From contig RGRP01000043.1 in NCBI GenBank assembly GCA_010021145.1, forward strand, positions 1-6,211: a DNA stretch of 6,211 nucleotides. Direction: 5' to 3'. A program made the translations under genes and the position numbers. This DNA comes from Candidatus Fonsibacter lacus (GTDB lineage: Bacteria; Pseudomonadota; Alphaproteobacteria; Pelagibacterales; Pelagibacteraceae). The notes beneath the pieces were generated by a model. That model made no database searches, was not told where the DNA came from, and saw only the letters and a list, made by a program, of their open reading frames with translations. Shown in pieces: positions 1 through 6,149 of the stretch. Each line of letters opens with the position of its first letter. Position 1 is the first letter of the stretch.

Positions 1-672
1 CATTGTGGCGGCTTAGATCTTATTTTTCCTCACCATGAGAATGAAATAGCACAATCAATTTGTGCAAATGATTCAAGTATTTTTGCAAAATATTGGATGC
101 ACAATGGTTATGTAACTGTTGATGGAAAAAAAATGTCAAAATCTGATGGAAATTTCATAACAATTAATAATTTAAAGAATAATTTTAATGGCCAAGTAGT
201 TAGATTATCTATTTTAGGAACACACTATAGGCAGCCTTTAGATTGGAATTTAAATATTTTAGAAACAAATAAAAAAATATTAGATAATTGGTATAACCTT
301 TATTCTCCTAGTGAAGATGAAATTAGCGATGAAATTTTCAATATTTTATTAGATGATCTAAATACACCAAAATTCATAACGAGTATTCATAGTCTTTATA
401 ACAAAGCAAAAACTGGAGATGATCTAGCTAAAAAAAATTTAAATTCAGCACTTAAATTTATTGGTTTGTTTAATGAAAATAAGGAACAATTTAATATTAT
501 AAGAAAAAAAACAAAATTAAGTATAAGTGATATTGAAAATTTAATAGATCAAAGAAATCTTGCTAGAAAAAATAAAGATTTTAAAAAAGCTGATGCGATT
601 AGATTAGATCTTGAAAAAAATGAAATTTTAATCGAAGATCTAAATGATAAAACACATTGGAAGCATAAATAA
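1..672 (+). CDS. cysS: Cysteinyl-tRNA synthetase, 3' part (5' end outside window)
   Basis: This class I aminoacyl-tRNA synthetase activates cysteine with ATP and charges tRNA-Cys in the cytoplasm. The frame is open from base 1 and gives 223 residues, about the C-terminal half of a protein usually near 450-460 residues. The fragment opens in the conserved stretch HCGGLDLIFPHHENE; by family knowledge His11 and Glu15 (fragment numbering) are two of the zinc ligands that select cysteine. The ATP-binding loop KMSKS lies at fragment residues 44-48. The anticodon-binding helical region follows (LGTHYRQPLDW near residue 73, LLDDLNTP near 117). The C-terminal tail is typical of the family, with RNLARKNKDFKKAD followed by a Trp near the end. 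The N-terminal Rossmann half with its HIGH motif is not in the window. The methionine at base 97 is internal and is not the start. The stop overlaps the cimA start by one base (TAATG). Nothing looks broken. Confidence 0.97.
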   Translation, partial: HCGGLDLIFPHHENEIAQSICANDSSIFAKYWMHNGYVTVDGKKMSKSDGNFITINNLKNNFNGQVVRLSILGTHYRQPLDWNLNILETNKKILDNWYNLYSPSEDEISDEIFNILLDDLNTPKFITSIHSLYNKAKTGDDLAKKNLNSALKFIGLFNENKEQFNIIRKKTKLSISDIENLIDQRNLARKNKDFKKADAIRLDLEKNEILIEDLNDKTHWKHK

Positions 673-2000
673 TGAGCAAAGAAAAAATTTATATATTTGA
701 TACTACTTTAAGAGATGGAGCTCAAACACAAGGCGTTGATTTTTCCATAGATGAAAAGAATCGGATTGCTACTGCACTATCTAAATTAGGAGTCGATTAT
801 ATTGAAGCAGGATGGCCAGGGGCCAATCCAACAGATACTAATTTTTTTAACAAACCTCCAAAATTATCTAATTCTACTTTTCGTTCAGCCTATGATAGTG
901 GAGCGAGGTGGATTGTTCTATGCGATACTAACGGCGGAACATTGCCATTTGAAATTGAAGAAATTGTAAATGATATTACAAAAATTATTCCTGGAAAGAA
1001 TTTAGGTATTCATACTCATAATGATACGGAAAATGCAGTAGCAAATACACTTGCTGCTATTAGATCTGGAGCAAGACAAGTACAAGGAACATTAAATGGT
1101 TTGGGCGAGAGATGTGGAAATGCAAATATTGTATCTATTATTCCAACATTATTATTTAAAAAATATTTTAAAGATAAATTCGATATTTCAGTAGAAGAAA
1201 AAAAAGTGAAGTACTTGACTGAATGTTCTCGATTGTTAGATGAAATATTAAATAGAAAGCCTAACAATCATGCTGCTTATGTTGGGGCTTCAGCTTTTTC
1301 TCATAAGGGGGGTCTTCATGTTTCTGCTGTTGAAAAAAATCCAAAAACATATGAACATATTGTTCCAGAGTCCATTGGTAATAAAAGAAATATTGTTGTT
1401 TCTGATCAGTCAGGAAGATCAAATATTTTATCAAGATTAGAAAAATTAAATATTAAAATTAATAAAGACGATCCAAAAGTTCAAAAATTACTAGATCAGG
1501 TCAAAGATAGAGAATTTATTGGATATGCTTATGACGGAGCAGATGCATCATTTGAATTATTAACTAGAAGATTGTTAGGTGAAGTTCCTAATTATTTAAA
1601 TATTAAAAAATATGAAGTTAAAGTTAGTAAGAGCAATGATAATGATCTTGTTAATTCTTATGCAACGGTTGTTTTGCAGGTTGATAAAAAAGATATTACT
1701 TGCGAAGGATCAGGCAATGGACCAGTCAATGCAATTGATAATGCAATTAGATCGAATGTAAATAAAATTGGAAAATATAGCGAGTACTTAAAAGATTTAA
1801 GATTAGTCGACTATAAAGTAAGAATTTTAAATACAGGAACCAACGCTATTACTCGAGTATCAATTGAGAGTACAGATAACAAAGGAGATGTGTGGTTTAC
1901 CATTGGGGTTTCTCCAAATATAATTGAAGCTTCTTTTAGAGCATTAATAGATAGTATTGATTACAAGTTATACAAAGATAAAGCGCCTGCAAACTTGTAA
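672..2000 (+). CDS. cimA: (R)-citramalate synthase with an apparent in-frame internal deletion
   Basis: CimA condenses pyruvate with acetyl-CoA to (R)-citramalate, the first step of the threonine-independent route to 2-oxobutanoate and isoleucine. It belongs to the LeuA/HMG-CoA-lyase-like family. Visible motifs are the barrel start DTTLRDG (residues 10-16), IEAGWPG (44-50), LCDTNGGTLP (83-92), the metal-binding HTHND (114-118) and NGLGERCGN (142-150). These are followed by the HKGGLH linker region (211-216) and a complete C-terminal LeuA-type regulatory/dimer domain from about residue 305 to 435, ending in the typical VSPNIIEASF. Asp15, His114 and His116 are the expected metal ligands. The protein has 442 residues, while family members usually have about 520-540. 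Residue 70 (NSTF) joins directly to RSAYDSGARW, so about 90 residues that should carry barrel strands 3-5 are absent. The frame is intact and both junctions with neighbours are normal (TAATG overlaps). The family call is firm; activity of this version is doubtful. A GGAAG at 659-663 may act as a weak ribosome site. Confidence 0.93.
   Translation: MSKEKIYIFDTTLRDGAQTQGVDFSIDEKNRIATALSKLGVDYIEAGWPGANPTDTNFFNKPPKLSNSTFRSAYDSGARWIVLCDTNGGTLPFEIEEIVNDITKIIPGKNLGIHTHNDTENAVANTLAAIRSGARQVQGTLNGLGERCGNANIVSIIPTLLFKKYFKDKFDISVEEKKVKYLTECSRLLDEILNRKPNNHAAYVGASAFSHKGGLHVSAVEKNPKTYEHIVPESIGNKRNIVVSDQSGRSNILSRLEKLNIKINKDDPKVQKLLDQVKDREFIGYAYDGADASFELLTRRLLGEVPNYLNIKKYEVKVSKSNDNDLVNSYATVVLQVDKKDITCEGSGNGPVNAIDNAIRSNVNKIGKYSEYLKDLRLVDYKVRILNTGTNAITRVSIESTDNKGDVWFTIGVSPNIIEASFRALIDSIDYKLYKDKAPANL
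879..887 (+). other. Deletion junction inside cimA
   Basis: Codons 70 (TTT, Phe) and 71 (CGT, Arg) meet at bases 881/882. Upstream, the sequence follows CimA up to the segment before the usual TAFGMT strand. Downstream it resumes at the helix leading into the GARWIVLCDTNGG strand. The missing part is estimated from remembered homologues at about 92 codons, a multiple of three, so no frameshift results. No repeat or insertion remnant is visible at the joint. The exact ends cannot be fixed without an aligned intact relative. Confidence 0.75.
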
Positions 2001-2731
2001 TGTTATTTAAAAATATTTATTTTATTTTAGTTAGACCTCAACTTGGAGAAAATATAGGAGCTACCGCAAGATCTCTAAAAAATTTTAATTTTGAAAATTT
2101 ACGATTAGTATCACCACGAGACAGTTGGCCAAATAAAAGCGCAACATACACAGCGGTAGATGCCAAAGATATCGTGCATAAAGCAAAAGTATTTTCTAAT
2201 AATGACCAGGCAGTTTCTGATTTAGATTACGTTTTTGCAACCACATCAAGAAGTCGATCAGTTAATAAAAAAATTATAGATTTAAATGAAGCTGTCAGGA
2301 TTATAAAAAAAAAAAGTGCTCTTCAAAAAAAAAGTGGAATTCTTTTTGGGCCTGAGGCATCTGGATTAAGCAATGATGATCTTATTAATGCTAATTATTT
2401 AGTTAACATACCAACAAGCAATAAGTTTAAATCATTAAATTTATCACATGCCGTAACCGTTTTTGCTTTTGCATTATTTATTACTTCAAAAAAATTTGAA
2501 CCTATTGTTAAGAATTTATATAGAAGCGAAGATGCAAAAAAAAAAGAAGTAAATACCTTTTTAGATTTTTTAATATCCCATTTAGATAAAGTAGGTTTTT
2601 TGAAACCAGAGGAAAAAAAACAACAAATGATTAGAAGTGTTAAAAATATTTTTCATCGAAGCTCTCTTTCTACGCAAGAAATCAGAACTTTATCAGGAGT
2701 TATTAGTTCTTTAATTAAATATAAAGAATGA
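2000..2731 (+). CDS. trmJ: TrmJ-like tRNA (cytidine/uridine-32)-2'-O-methyltransferase, SPOUT family
   Basis: This is a SpoU/TrmH-type SPOUT methyltransferase predicted to 2'-O-methylate the ribose of nucleotide 32 in the anticodon loop of several tRNAs, using S-adenosylmethionine. The 243 residues match the usual TrmJ length of about 245. SPOUT motif 1 is RPQLGENIGATARSLKNF (residues 12-29); Arg24 is in the place of the catalytic arginine. Motif 2 is ILFGPEASGLSNDDL (114-128) and motif 3 is IPTSNKFKSLNLSHAV (137-152), which form the knotted SAM site. Residues about 170-243 are the C-terminal extension seen in alphaproteobacterial members, with FHRSSLSTQEIRTL near 217-230. The start overlaps the cimA stop by one base, so translation is probably coupled; there is no clear Shine-Dalgarno. 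The exact target (tRNA position 32 or another RNA site) is inferred from family only. Three long A-runs (11, 9 and 10) lie within the gene. Confidence 0.88.
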   Translation: MLFKNIYFILVRPQLGENIGATARSLKNFNFENLRLVSPRDSWPNKSATYTAVDAKDIVHKAKVFSNNDQAVSDLDYVFATTSRSRSVNKKIIDLNEAVRIIKKKSALQKKSGILFGPEASGLSNDDLINANYLVNIPTSNKFKSLNLSHAVTVFAFALFITSKKFEPIVKNLYRSEDAKKKEVNTFLDFLISHLDKVGFLKPEEKKQQMIRSVKNIFHRSSLSTQEIRTLSGVISSLIKYKE

Positions 2732-2740
2732 AAAGAATGA
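2723..2740 (+). repeat. Tandem 9-bp repeat giving a doubled stop codon at the end of trmJ
   Basis: AAAGAATGA occurs twice back to back, at 2723-2731 and 2732-2740. It is in the trmJ frame and reads Lys-Glu-stop twice. The second copy lies outside the gene and would end any readthrough after two extra residues. It looks like a simple local duplication. Confidence 0.8.
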
Positions 2741-2748
2741 GAGTAACA

Positions 2749-2777
2749 TTGACTAAAAGAATAGAGGTTATTATAAC
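2749..2777 (+). promoter_or_regulatory. Predicted sigma-70-type promoter of rpsD
   Basis: TTGACT (2749-2754, 5 of 6 to the -35 consensus) and TATAAC (2772-2777, 5 of 6 to the -10 consensus) are separated by exactly 17 bases. Transcription should begin near 2783-2785, only about 8-10 bases before the rpsD ATG at 2793. The location in the only sizeable gap of the plus-strand cluster supports it. In AT-rich DNA -10-like boxes are common, but the matching -35 box and ideal spacing make this better than chance. Confidence 0.6.
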
Positions 2778-2792
2778 AAGGCACTTTAAAAA

Positions 2793-3410
2793 ATGACAAA
2801 AAGAATTAATTCTACTCATAAAGTTGATAGAAGACTTGGTGTAAATCTTTGGGGAAGACCCAAAAGTCCTTTCAACACTAGAGCATATCGTCCAGGTCAG
2901 CATGGACAAAGAAGCAAAGGTAAGCCTTCAGATTATAATATTCAATTACAAGCTAAACAAAAATTAAAAAGTTATTACGGTAACATGAGCGAAAGACAAT
3001 TTAGAAATCTTTTTAGAAAAGCTTATAAGAAAAAAGGAGATACAGGAGAAAACTTAGTTGGCTTACTTGAAAGAAGATTAGATGCAGTTATTTATAGAGC
3101 AAAATTTGCAATCACTGTTTTTGCGGCGAGACAAATGATTAATCATGGAAAAGTAAAAGTGAATGGAAAGAAAGTAAATATTTCTAGTTATTTAGTCTCT
3201 GAAAATGATGAAATTGAAATTAAAGACTCATTTAAACAATCAATTCCAATTATTGGAGCAACACAAAGTAAAGAAAGAGAAGTTCCAGAATATATTATTG
3301 CTGATCACAAAAAAATGACTGCGAAATTTAATAAAGTTCCAAAATATGATCAGATTCCATATCCAGTACAAATGGAACCTAAGCTAGTTGTTGAATATTA
3401 TTCTAGATAA
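2793..3410 (+). CDS. rpsD: 30S ribosomal protein S4
   Basis: S4 is a primary 16S rRNA-binding protein that nucleates assembly of the 30S body and contributes to decoding accuracy. In many bacteria it also acts as a translational repressor, but not necessarily here. The 205 residues match the usual bacterial length of about 205. The N-terminal part contains GRPKSPFNTRAYRPGQHGQR (21-40), typical of alphaproteobacteria, and has no zinc-binding cysteines. The S4 RNA-binding domain covers about residues 92-155 (LLERRLDAVIYRAKF at 91-105, INHGKVKVNGKKVNI at 116-130). The conserved end is PYPVQMEP followed by LVVEYYSR. Unlike in many bacteria it is not beside rpsK/rpoA; it stands between trmJ and the convergent grxD, with its own promoter upstream. 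The start is fixed by family N-terminus MTKR; the short A-rich region before it has no Shine-Dalgarno. Confidence 0.98.
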   Translation: MTKRINSTHKVDRRLGVNLWGRPKSPFNTRAYRPGQHGQRSKGKPSDYNIQLQAKQKLKSYYGNMSERQFRNLFRKAYKKKGDTGENLVGLLERRLDAVIYRAKFAITVFAARQMINHGKVKVNGKKVNISSYLVSENDEIEIKDSFKQSIPIIGATQSKEREVPEYIIADHKKMTAKFNKVPKYDQIPYPVQMEPKLVVEYYSR

Positions 3411-3431
3411 TTTTTTATTTTAGAATTTTTT
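3400..3431 (+). terminator. Weak intrinsic terminator for rpsD, overlapping the ends of rpsD and grxD
   Basis: ATTCTAGA (3400-3407) can pair with TTTAGAAT (3419-3426), giving seven Watson-Crick pairs and one G-U around an 11-base loop, followed by six T (3426-3431). The stem has only one G-C pair, so it is weak. It begins inside the last codons of rpsD and ends inside the 3' end of grxD on the opposite strand. On the minus strand no T-tract follows, so it serves only the plus strand. Confidence 0.4.
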
Positions 3432-3720
3432 GTAATTCACCTTTTTCGTACATTTCTTTAGCGATATCACAACCACCAATAAATTCTCCTTTAACATAAA
3501 GTTGAGGAACTGTTGGCCAATTACTAAAGTCTTTAATTCCTTGTCTGATCTCAGGATCTGCCAAAACATTCACTCCATTAAATTTTACTTTTAGTTCTTT
3601 TAAAATATTAGTAACGGTCATTGAAAATCCACATTGGGGCATTTCAGGTGTACCTTTCATAAATAAAACAACATCATTTTTACTTATGATGTCTTTTATT
3701 CTTTCATTAATATTAGTCAT
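3415..3720 (-). CDS. grxD: Monothiol CGFS glutaredoxin (Grx4/GrxD type)
   Basis: Monothiol glutaredoxins bind a glutathione-ligated [2Fe-2S] cluster between two subunits, or with a BolA protein, and pass it to apo-proteins or report iron status in the cytoplasm. The 101 residues form a single thioredoxin-fold domain, slightly shorter than E. coli GrxD. Key motifs are FMKGTPEMPQCGFS (residues 20-33), with the cluster-binding Cys30 in the CGFS site and Lys22 as a glutathione contact. WPTVPQLYVKG (68-78) carries the cis-Pro TVPQ, and FIGGCDI (80-86) is the second glutathione-binding loop. The gene is last in the purQ-purL-bolA-grxD run, one base after the bolA stop. Its own stop is 4 bases from the convergent rpsD stop. 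The pairing with bolA strongly supports a Grx-BolA function. Confidence 0.96.
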   Translation of the reverse strand: MTNINERIKDIISKNDVVLFMKGTPEMPQCGFSMTVTNILKELKVKFNGVNVLADPEIRQGIKDFSNWPTVPQLYVKGEFIGGCDIAKEMYEKGELQKILK

Positions 3721-3721
3721 A

Positions 3722-3952
3722 TTATTTTTCTTCAGTTGTTAGTGCTAATGCGTGTAATTCATTTCCCATTTTTCCTTTAAGAGAAGCATATACCATTTGA
3801 TGCTGCTGAACTCTAGTCTTGCCTTTAAATTTTGCAGATTTAATTATTGCAGAATAATGATTATCGTCACCTGCTAGATCATTTATTTCAATATCTGCAT
3901 CTGGAAATCCTTCTTTTAATAATCTATGAATTTCTTCTTGTTTAATAGCCAT
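3722..3952 (-). CDS. bolA: BolA family protein (IbaG/BolA2-like)
   Basis: This is a small BolA-fold protein, a partner of CGFS glutaredoxins in binding a shared [2Fe-2S] cluster, used in iron-sulfur trafficking or iron sensing. The 76 residues cover the whole fold. Seen are the loop GDDNHYSAII (28-37), whose His32 fits the short-loop IbaG/BolA2 class, the signature RVQQHQMVYASL (47-58) with the invariant cluster-ligand His51, and the end motif LHALALTT (66-73). The gene begins 2 bases after the purL stop and ends 1 base before grxD, so co-expression and joint function with grxD are likely. The start is chosen because MAIKQEEI gives the usual N-terminal helix. Whether it acts like BolA or IbaG in vivo cannot be told from sequence. 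Confidence 0.94.
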   Translation of the reverse strand: MAIKQEEIHRLLKEGFPDADIEINDLAGDDNHYSAIIKSAKFKGKTRVQQHQMVYASLKGKMGNELHALALTTEEK

Positions 3953-3954
3953 AG

Positions 3955-6147
3955 TTAGTCTTTGTTATAATTTTTAAACCAACTTTCATTTTTTGTCTTC
4001 AATTCTTTAACACTAATTTTTAAATCATTTTCTACTTCAAATATCTCACTTTGAGTATTACCAATAATATCTATTTTAATTTTTTTAGTATTTGCAATTT
4101 TTTTTACTTTTTCTAAATTTTTCTTACTAATTTCAATTAAATATCTAGCTTGATCCTCTGAGAATAAATATTTGATTTTATCAATGTTTGATCCCGAAAC
4201 TTTAATTTTTGCGCCGATATTAGATGCCATACACATTTCAGCAACTGTAACTATTATTCCACCGTGAGAAACGTCATGAACTGCAGCAACTAATTTATTT
4301 TTGATCAAGTCGCTAACAAAAAGACCATTTTTCTTTTCCTCTTTTAAATTAATTTGAGGAGGAGGGCCTTCCTTATTACCCATGACATCATAAATTAAAG
4401 CACTTTGACTTAAATGTCCTGATGTTTCTCCCACAACAGCAATTATATTTTCTGTATTTTTAAAATTTAACGTCATCATGTTATTAATATTTTTTAAAAG
4501 ACCAACTCCACCAATTGTGGGTGTTGGATAAATAGCAACACCATTTGTTTCGTTATATAAAGATACATTTCCTGATATCACTGGGTAATTTAATGTTTCG
4601 CAAGCTTCTCTCATTCCATTAATACTGTCTACAAACTGACCCATAATTTCTTTTTTTTCAGGATTTCCAAAATTTAAGCAATTTGTAATAGCAATAGGTT
4701 GAGCACCAACTGAGATTAAATTTCTCCAAGTTTCACATACAGCTTGCATTGCTCCCGATTTTGGATGTGCTTTACAATATCTCGGCACACAATCAACTGT
4801 AGCGGCTATTCCTTTATTTTTTCCATGGTAGCGAATAACAGCAGAGTCGCCACCTGGTTTTTGAATTGTATCTGTCATTACCATATGGTCATACTGTTCC
4901 CATACCCATGACTTATTTGAGTAATTATGATGTGATAAAATTTTAATTAAGGAATTTTTAATATCTAATTTTTCAATATCAGAATCGTAATTAATTATTT
5001 TTGGATAATTATAAGTTATAAAATCTCTTTTATATTTAGGTGCATTATCACCTAATGAATGAATTGGAATACTGCATACATTTTTTTTATTAAATTCAAG
5101 TTCAAGTTTTTTGGAATTTGTTAATTGTCCTATAATTGCAAAATCTAGTCCCCATTTTTCAAATATTTTTCTAGCTTCTTTTTCTTTACCTTTTTTTAAA
5201 ACCATTAACATTCGCTCCTGACTTTCAGAGAGCATAATTTCATATGGAGTCATGTTATTTTCTCTACAAGGAATTAAATTTAAATTTATTTTAATTCCAA
5301 GATCACCTTTTGATGCCATTTCGATTGAGGATGAAGTAAGGCCTGCAGCACCCATATCTTGAATTGAAACGATAGATTTTTTTTGCATTAATTCTAGGCA
5401 TGCCTCTAATAATAATTTTTCAGTAAAAGGATCACCAACTTGAACGGTCGGTTTTTTTGACTCAGAGTCTTCATCAAATTCAGCTGATGCCATTGTTGCG
5501 CCGTGAATTCCGTCTCTACCTGTTTTAGATCCAACATAAACAACAGGGTTACCAACACCACTTGCAATTGAGTAAAAAACTTTATTTTTTTTAGCAACCC
5601 CAATGTTCATCGCGTTAACTAAGATGTTTCCATTATAACACTCATCAAATTCAGTCTCCCCACCAACCGTTGGAACCCCTATACAATTTCCATATCCACC
5701 AATTCCAGAGACAACCCCGTTTAATAAATATTTTGTTTTTTCATGATTAGGAGAGCCAAATCTTATAGAATTTAGATTAGCAACAGGTCTTGCACCCATT
5801 GTAAAAACATCTCTTAATATTCCACCAACTCCAGTTGCAGCACCTTGATAAGGCTCAATATAAGAAGGGTGGTTGTGGCTTTCAATTTTAAAAATAACAA
5901 CATCGCCGTCACCAAAATCAACGACCCCAGCATTTTCCCCAGGTCCTTGAATTACATATTTATTTTTTGTAGGCAAAGTTTGTAGCCAAATTCTTGAGGA
6001 TTTGTAAGAACAGTGCTCATTCCACATTGCTGAAAAAATTCCAAGTTCTACTAAATTTGGATTTCTGCCCATTAATTTAATAATTCTATTATATTCCTCT
6101 GTTGTGAGACCGTGCTTTATTGCGAGTTCGTGATTAACTTCTTGCAT
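3955..6147 (-). CDS. purL: Phosphoribosylformylglycinamidine synthase, large subunit PurL
   Basis: PurL is the synthetase subunit of the PurS-PurQ-PurL complex. It converts formylglycinamide ribonucleotide, ATP and PurQ-delivered ammonia to FGAM, the fourth step of de novo purine synthesis. The 730 residues match the small PurL type (B. subtilis about 740), not the fused enzyme of about 1300 residues found in E. coli. Motifs include NEHCSYKSSR (43-52) with the conserved active-site His45, VIQGPGENAG (65-74), KIESHNHPS (87-95), YQGAATGVGGILRD (100-113), SIQDMGAAGL (261-270) and LSESQERM (306-313). The second half-repeat has QKPGGDSAVIR (429-439), the conserved ITNCLNFGNPEK (487-498), VISGNVSLYNE (523-533) and AAVHDVSHGG (621-630). 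The two AIRS-like halves are both complete. The start lies 2 bases after the purQ stop, which is the expected order. No Shine-Dalgarno is evident, so coupling to purQ translation is likely. Confidence 0.98.
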   Translation of the reverse strand: MQEVNHELAIKHGLTTEEYNRIIKLMGRNPNLVELGIFSAMWNEHCSYKSSRIWLQTLPTKNKYVIQGPGENAGVVDFGDGDVVIFKIESHNHPSYIEPYQGAATGVGGILRDVFTMGARPVANLNSIRFGSPNHEKTKYLLNGVVSGIGGYGNCIGVPTVGGETEFDECYNGNILVNAMNIGVAKKNKVFYSIASGVGNPVVYVGSKTGRDGIHGATMASAEFDEDSESKKPTVQVGDPFTEKLLLEACLELMQKKSIVSIQDMGAAGLTSSSIEMASKGDLGIKINLNLIPCRENNMTPYEIMLSESQERMLMVLKKGKEKEARKIFEKWGLDFAIIGQLTNSKKLELEFNKKNVCSIPIHSLGDNAPKYKRDFITYNYPKIINYDSDIEKLDIKNSLIKILSHHNYSNKSWVWEQYDHMVMTDTIQKPGGDSAVIRYHGKNKGIAATVDCVPRYCKAHPKSGAMQAVCETWRNLISVGAQPIAITNCLNFGNPEKKEIMGQFVDSINGMREACETLNYPVISGNVSLYNETNGVAIYPTPTIGGVGLLKNINNMMTLNFKNTENIIAVVGETSGHLSQSALIYDVMGNKEGPPPQINLKEEKKNGLFVSDLIKNKLVAAVHDVSHGGIIVTVAEMCMASNIGAKIKVSGSNIDKIKYLFSEDQARYLIEISKKNLEKVKKIANTKKIKIDIIGNTQSEIFEVENDLKISVKELKTKNESWFKNYNKD

Positions 6148-6149
6148 AA

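Noticed and set aside
97..99. ATG at base 97 as a start for a 191-residue protein
   Set aside because: The same frame upstream to base 1 encodes the highly conserved PHHENEIAQS motif of CysS, so this methionine is internal to a truncated-by-window gene.
1016..1267. Minus-strand open frame of 83 codons inside cimA
   Set aside because: It lies wholly opposite the conserved HTHND and NGLGERCGN coding region, has no recognisable family and no start signal; it is an antisense shadow.
2732..2792. Riboswitch or S4-binding leader in the gap before rpsD
   Set aside because: The gap is only 61 bases, most of it is taken by the promoter boxes, and no stable stem could be found by eye.
2715..2909. Minus-strand open frame of 64 codons across the rpsD promoter and start
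   Set aside because: It overlaps the well-supported N-terminus of rpsD on the other strand, and its hydrophobic end comes from AT-rich intergenic DNA; no homology recognised.
3953..3954. Possible tRNA or small RNA between the minus-strand genes
   Set aside because: The gaps between purQ, purL, bolA and grxD are 1-2 bases, which leaves no space.
5406..5603. Minus-strand open frame of 65 codons in a second frame inside purL
   Set aside because: Same strand but different frame from strongly conserved PurL sequence; low-complexity, no independent support.
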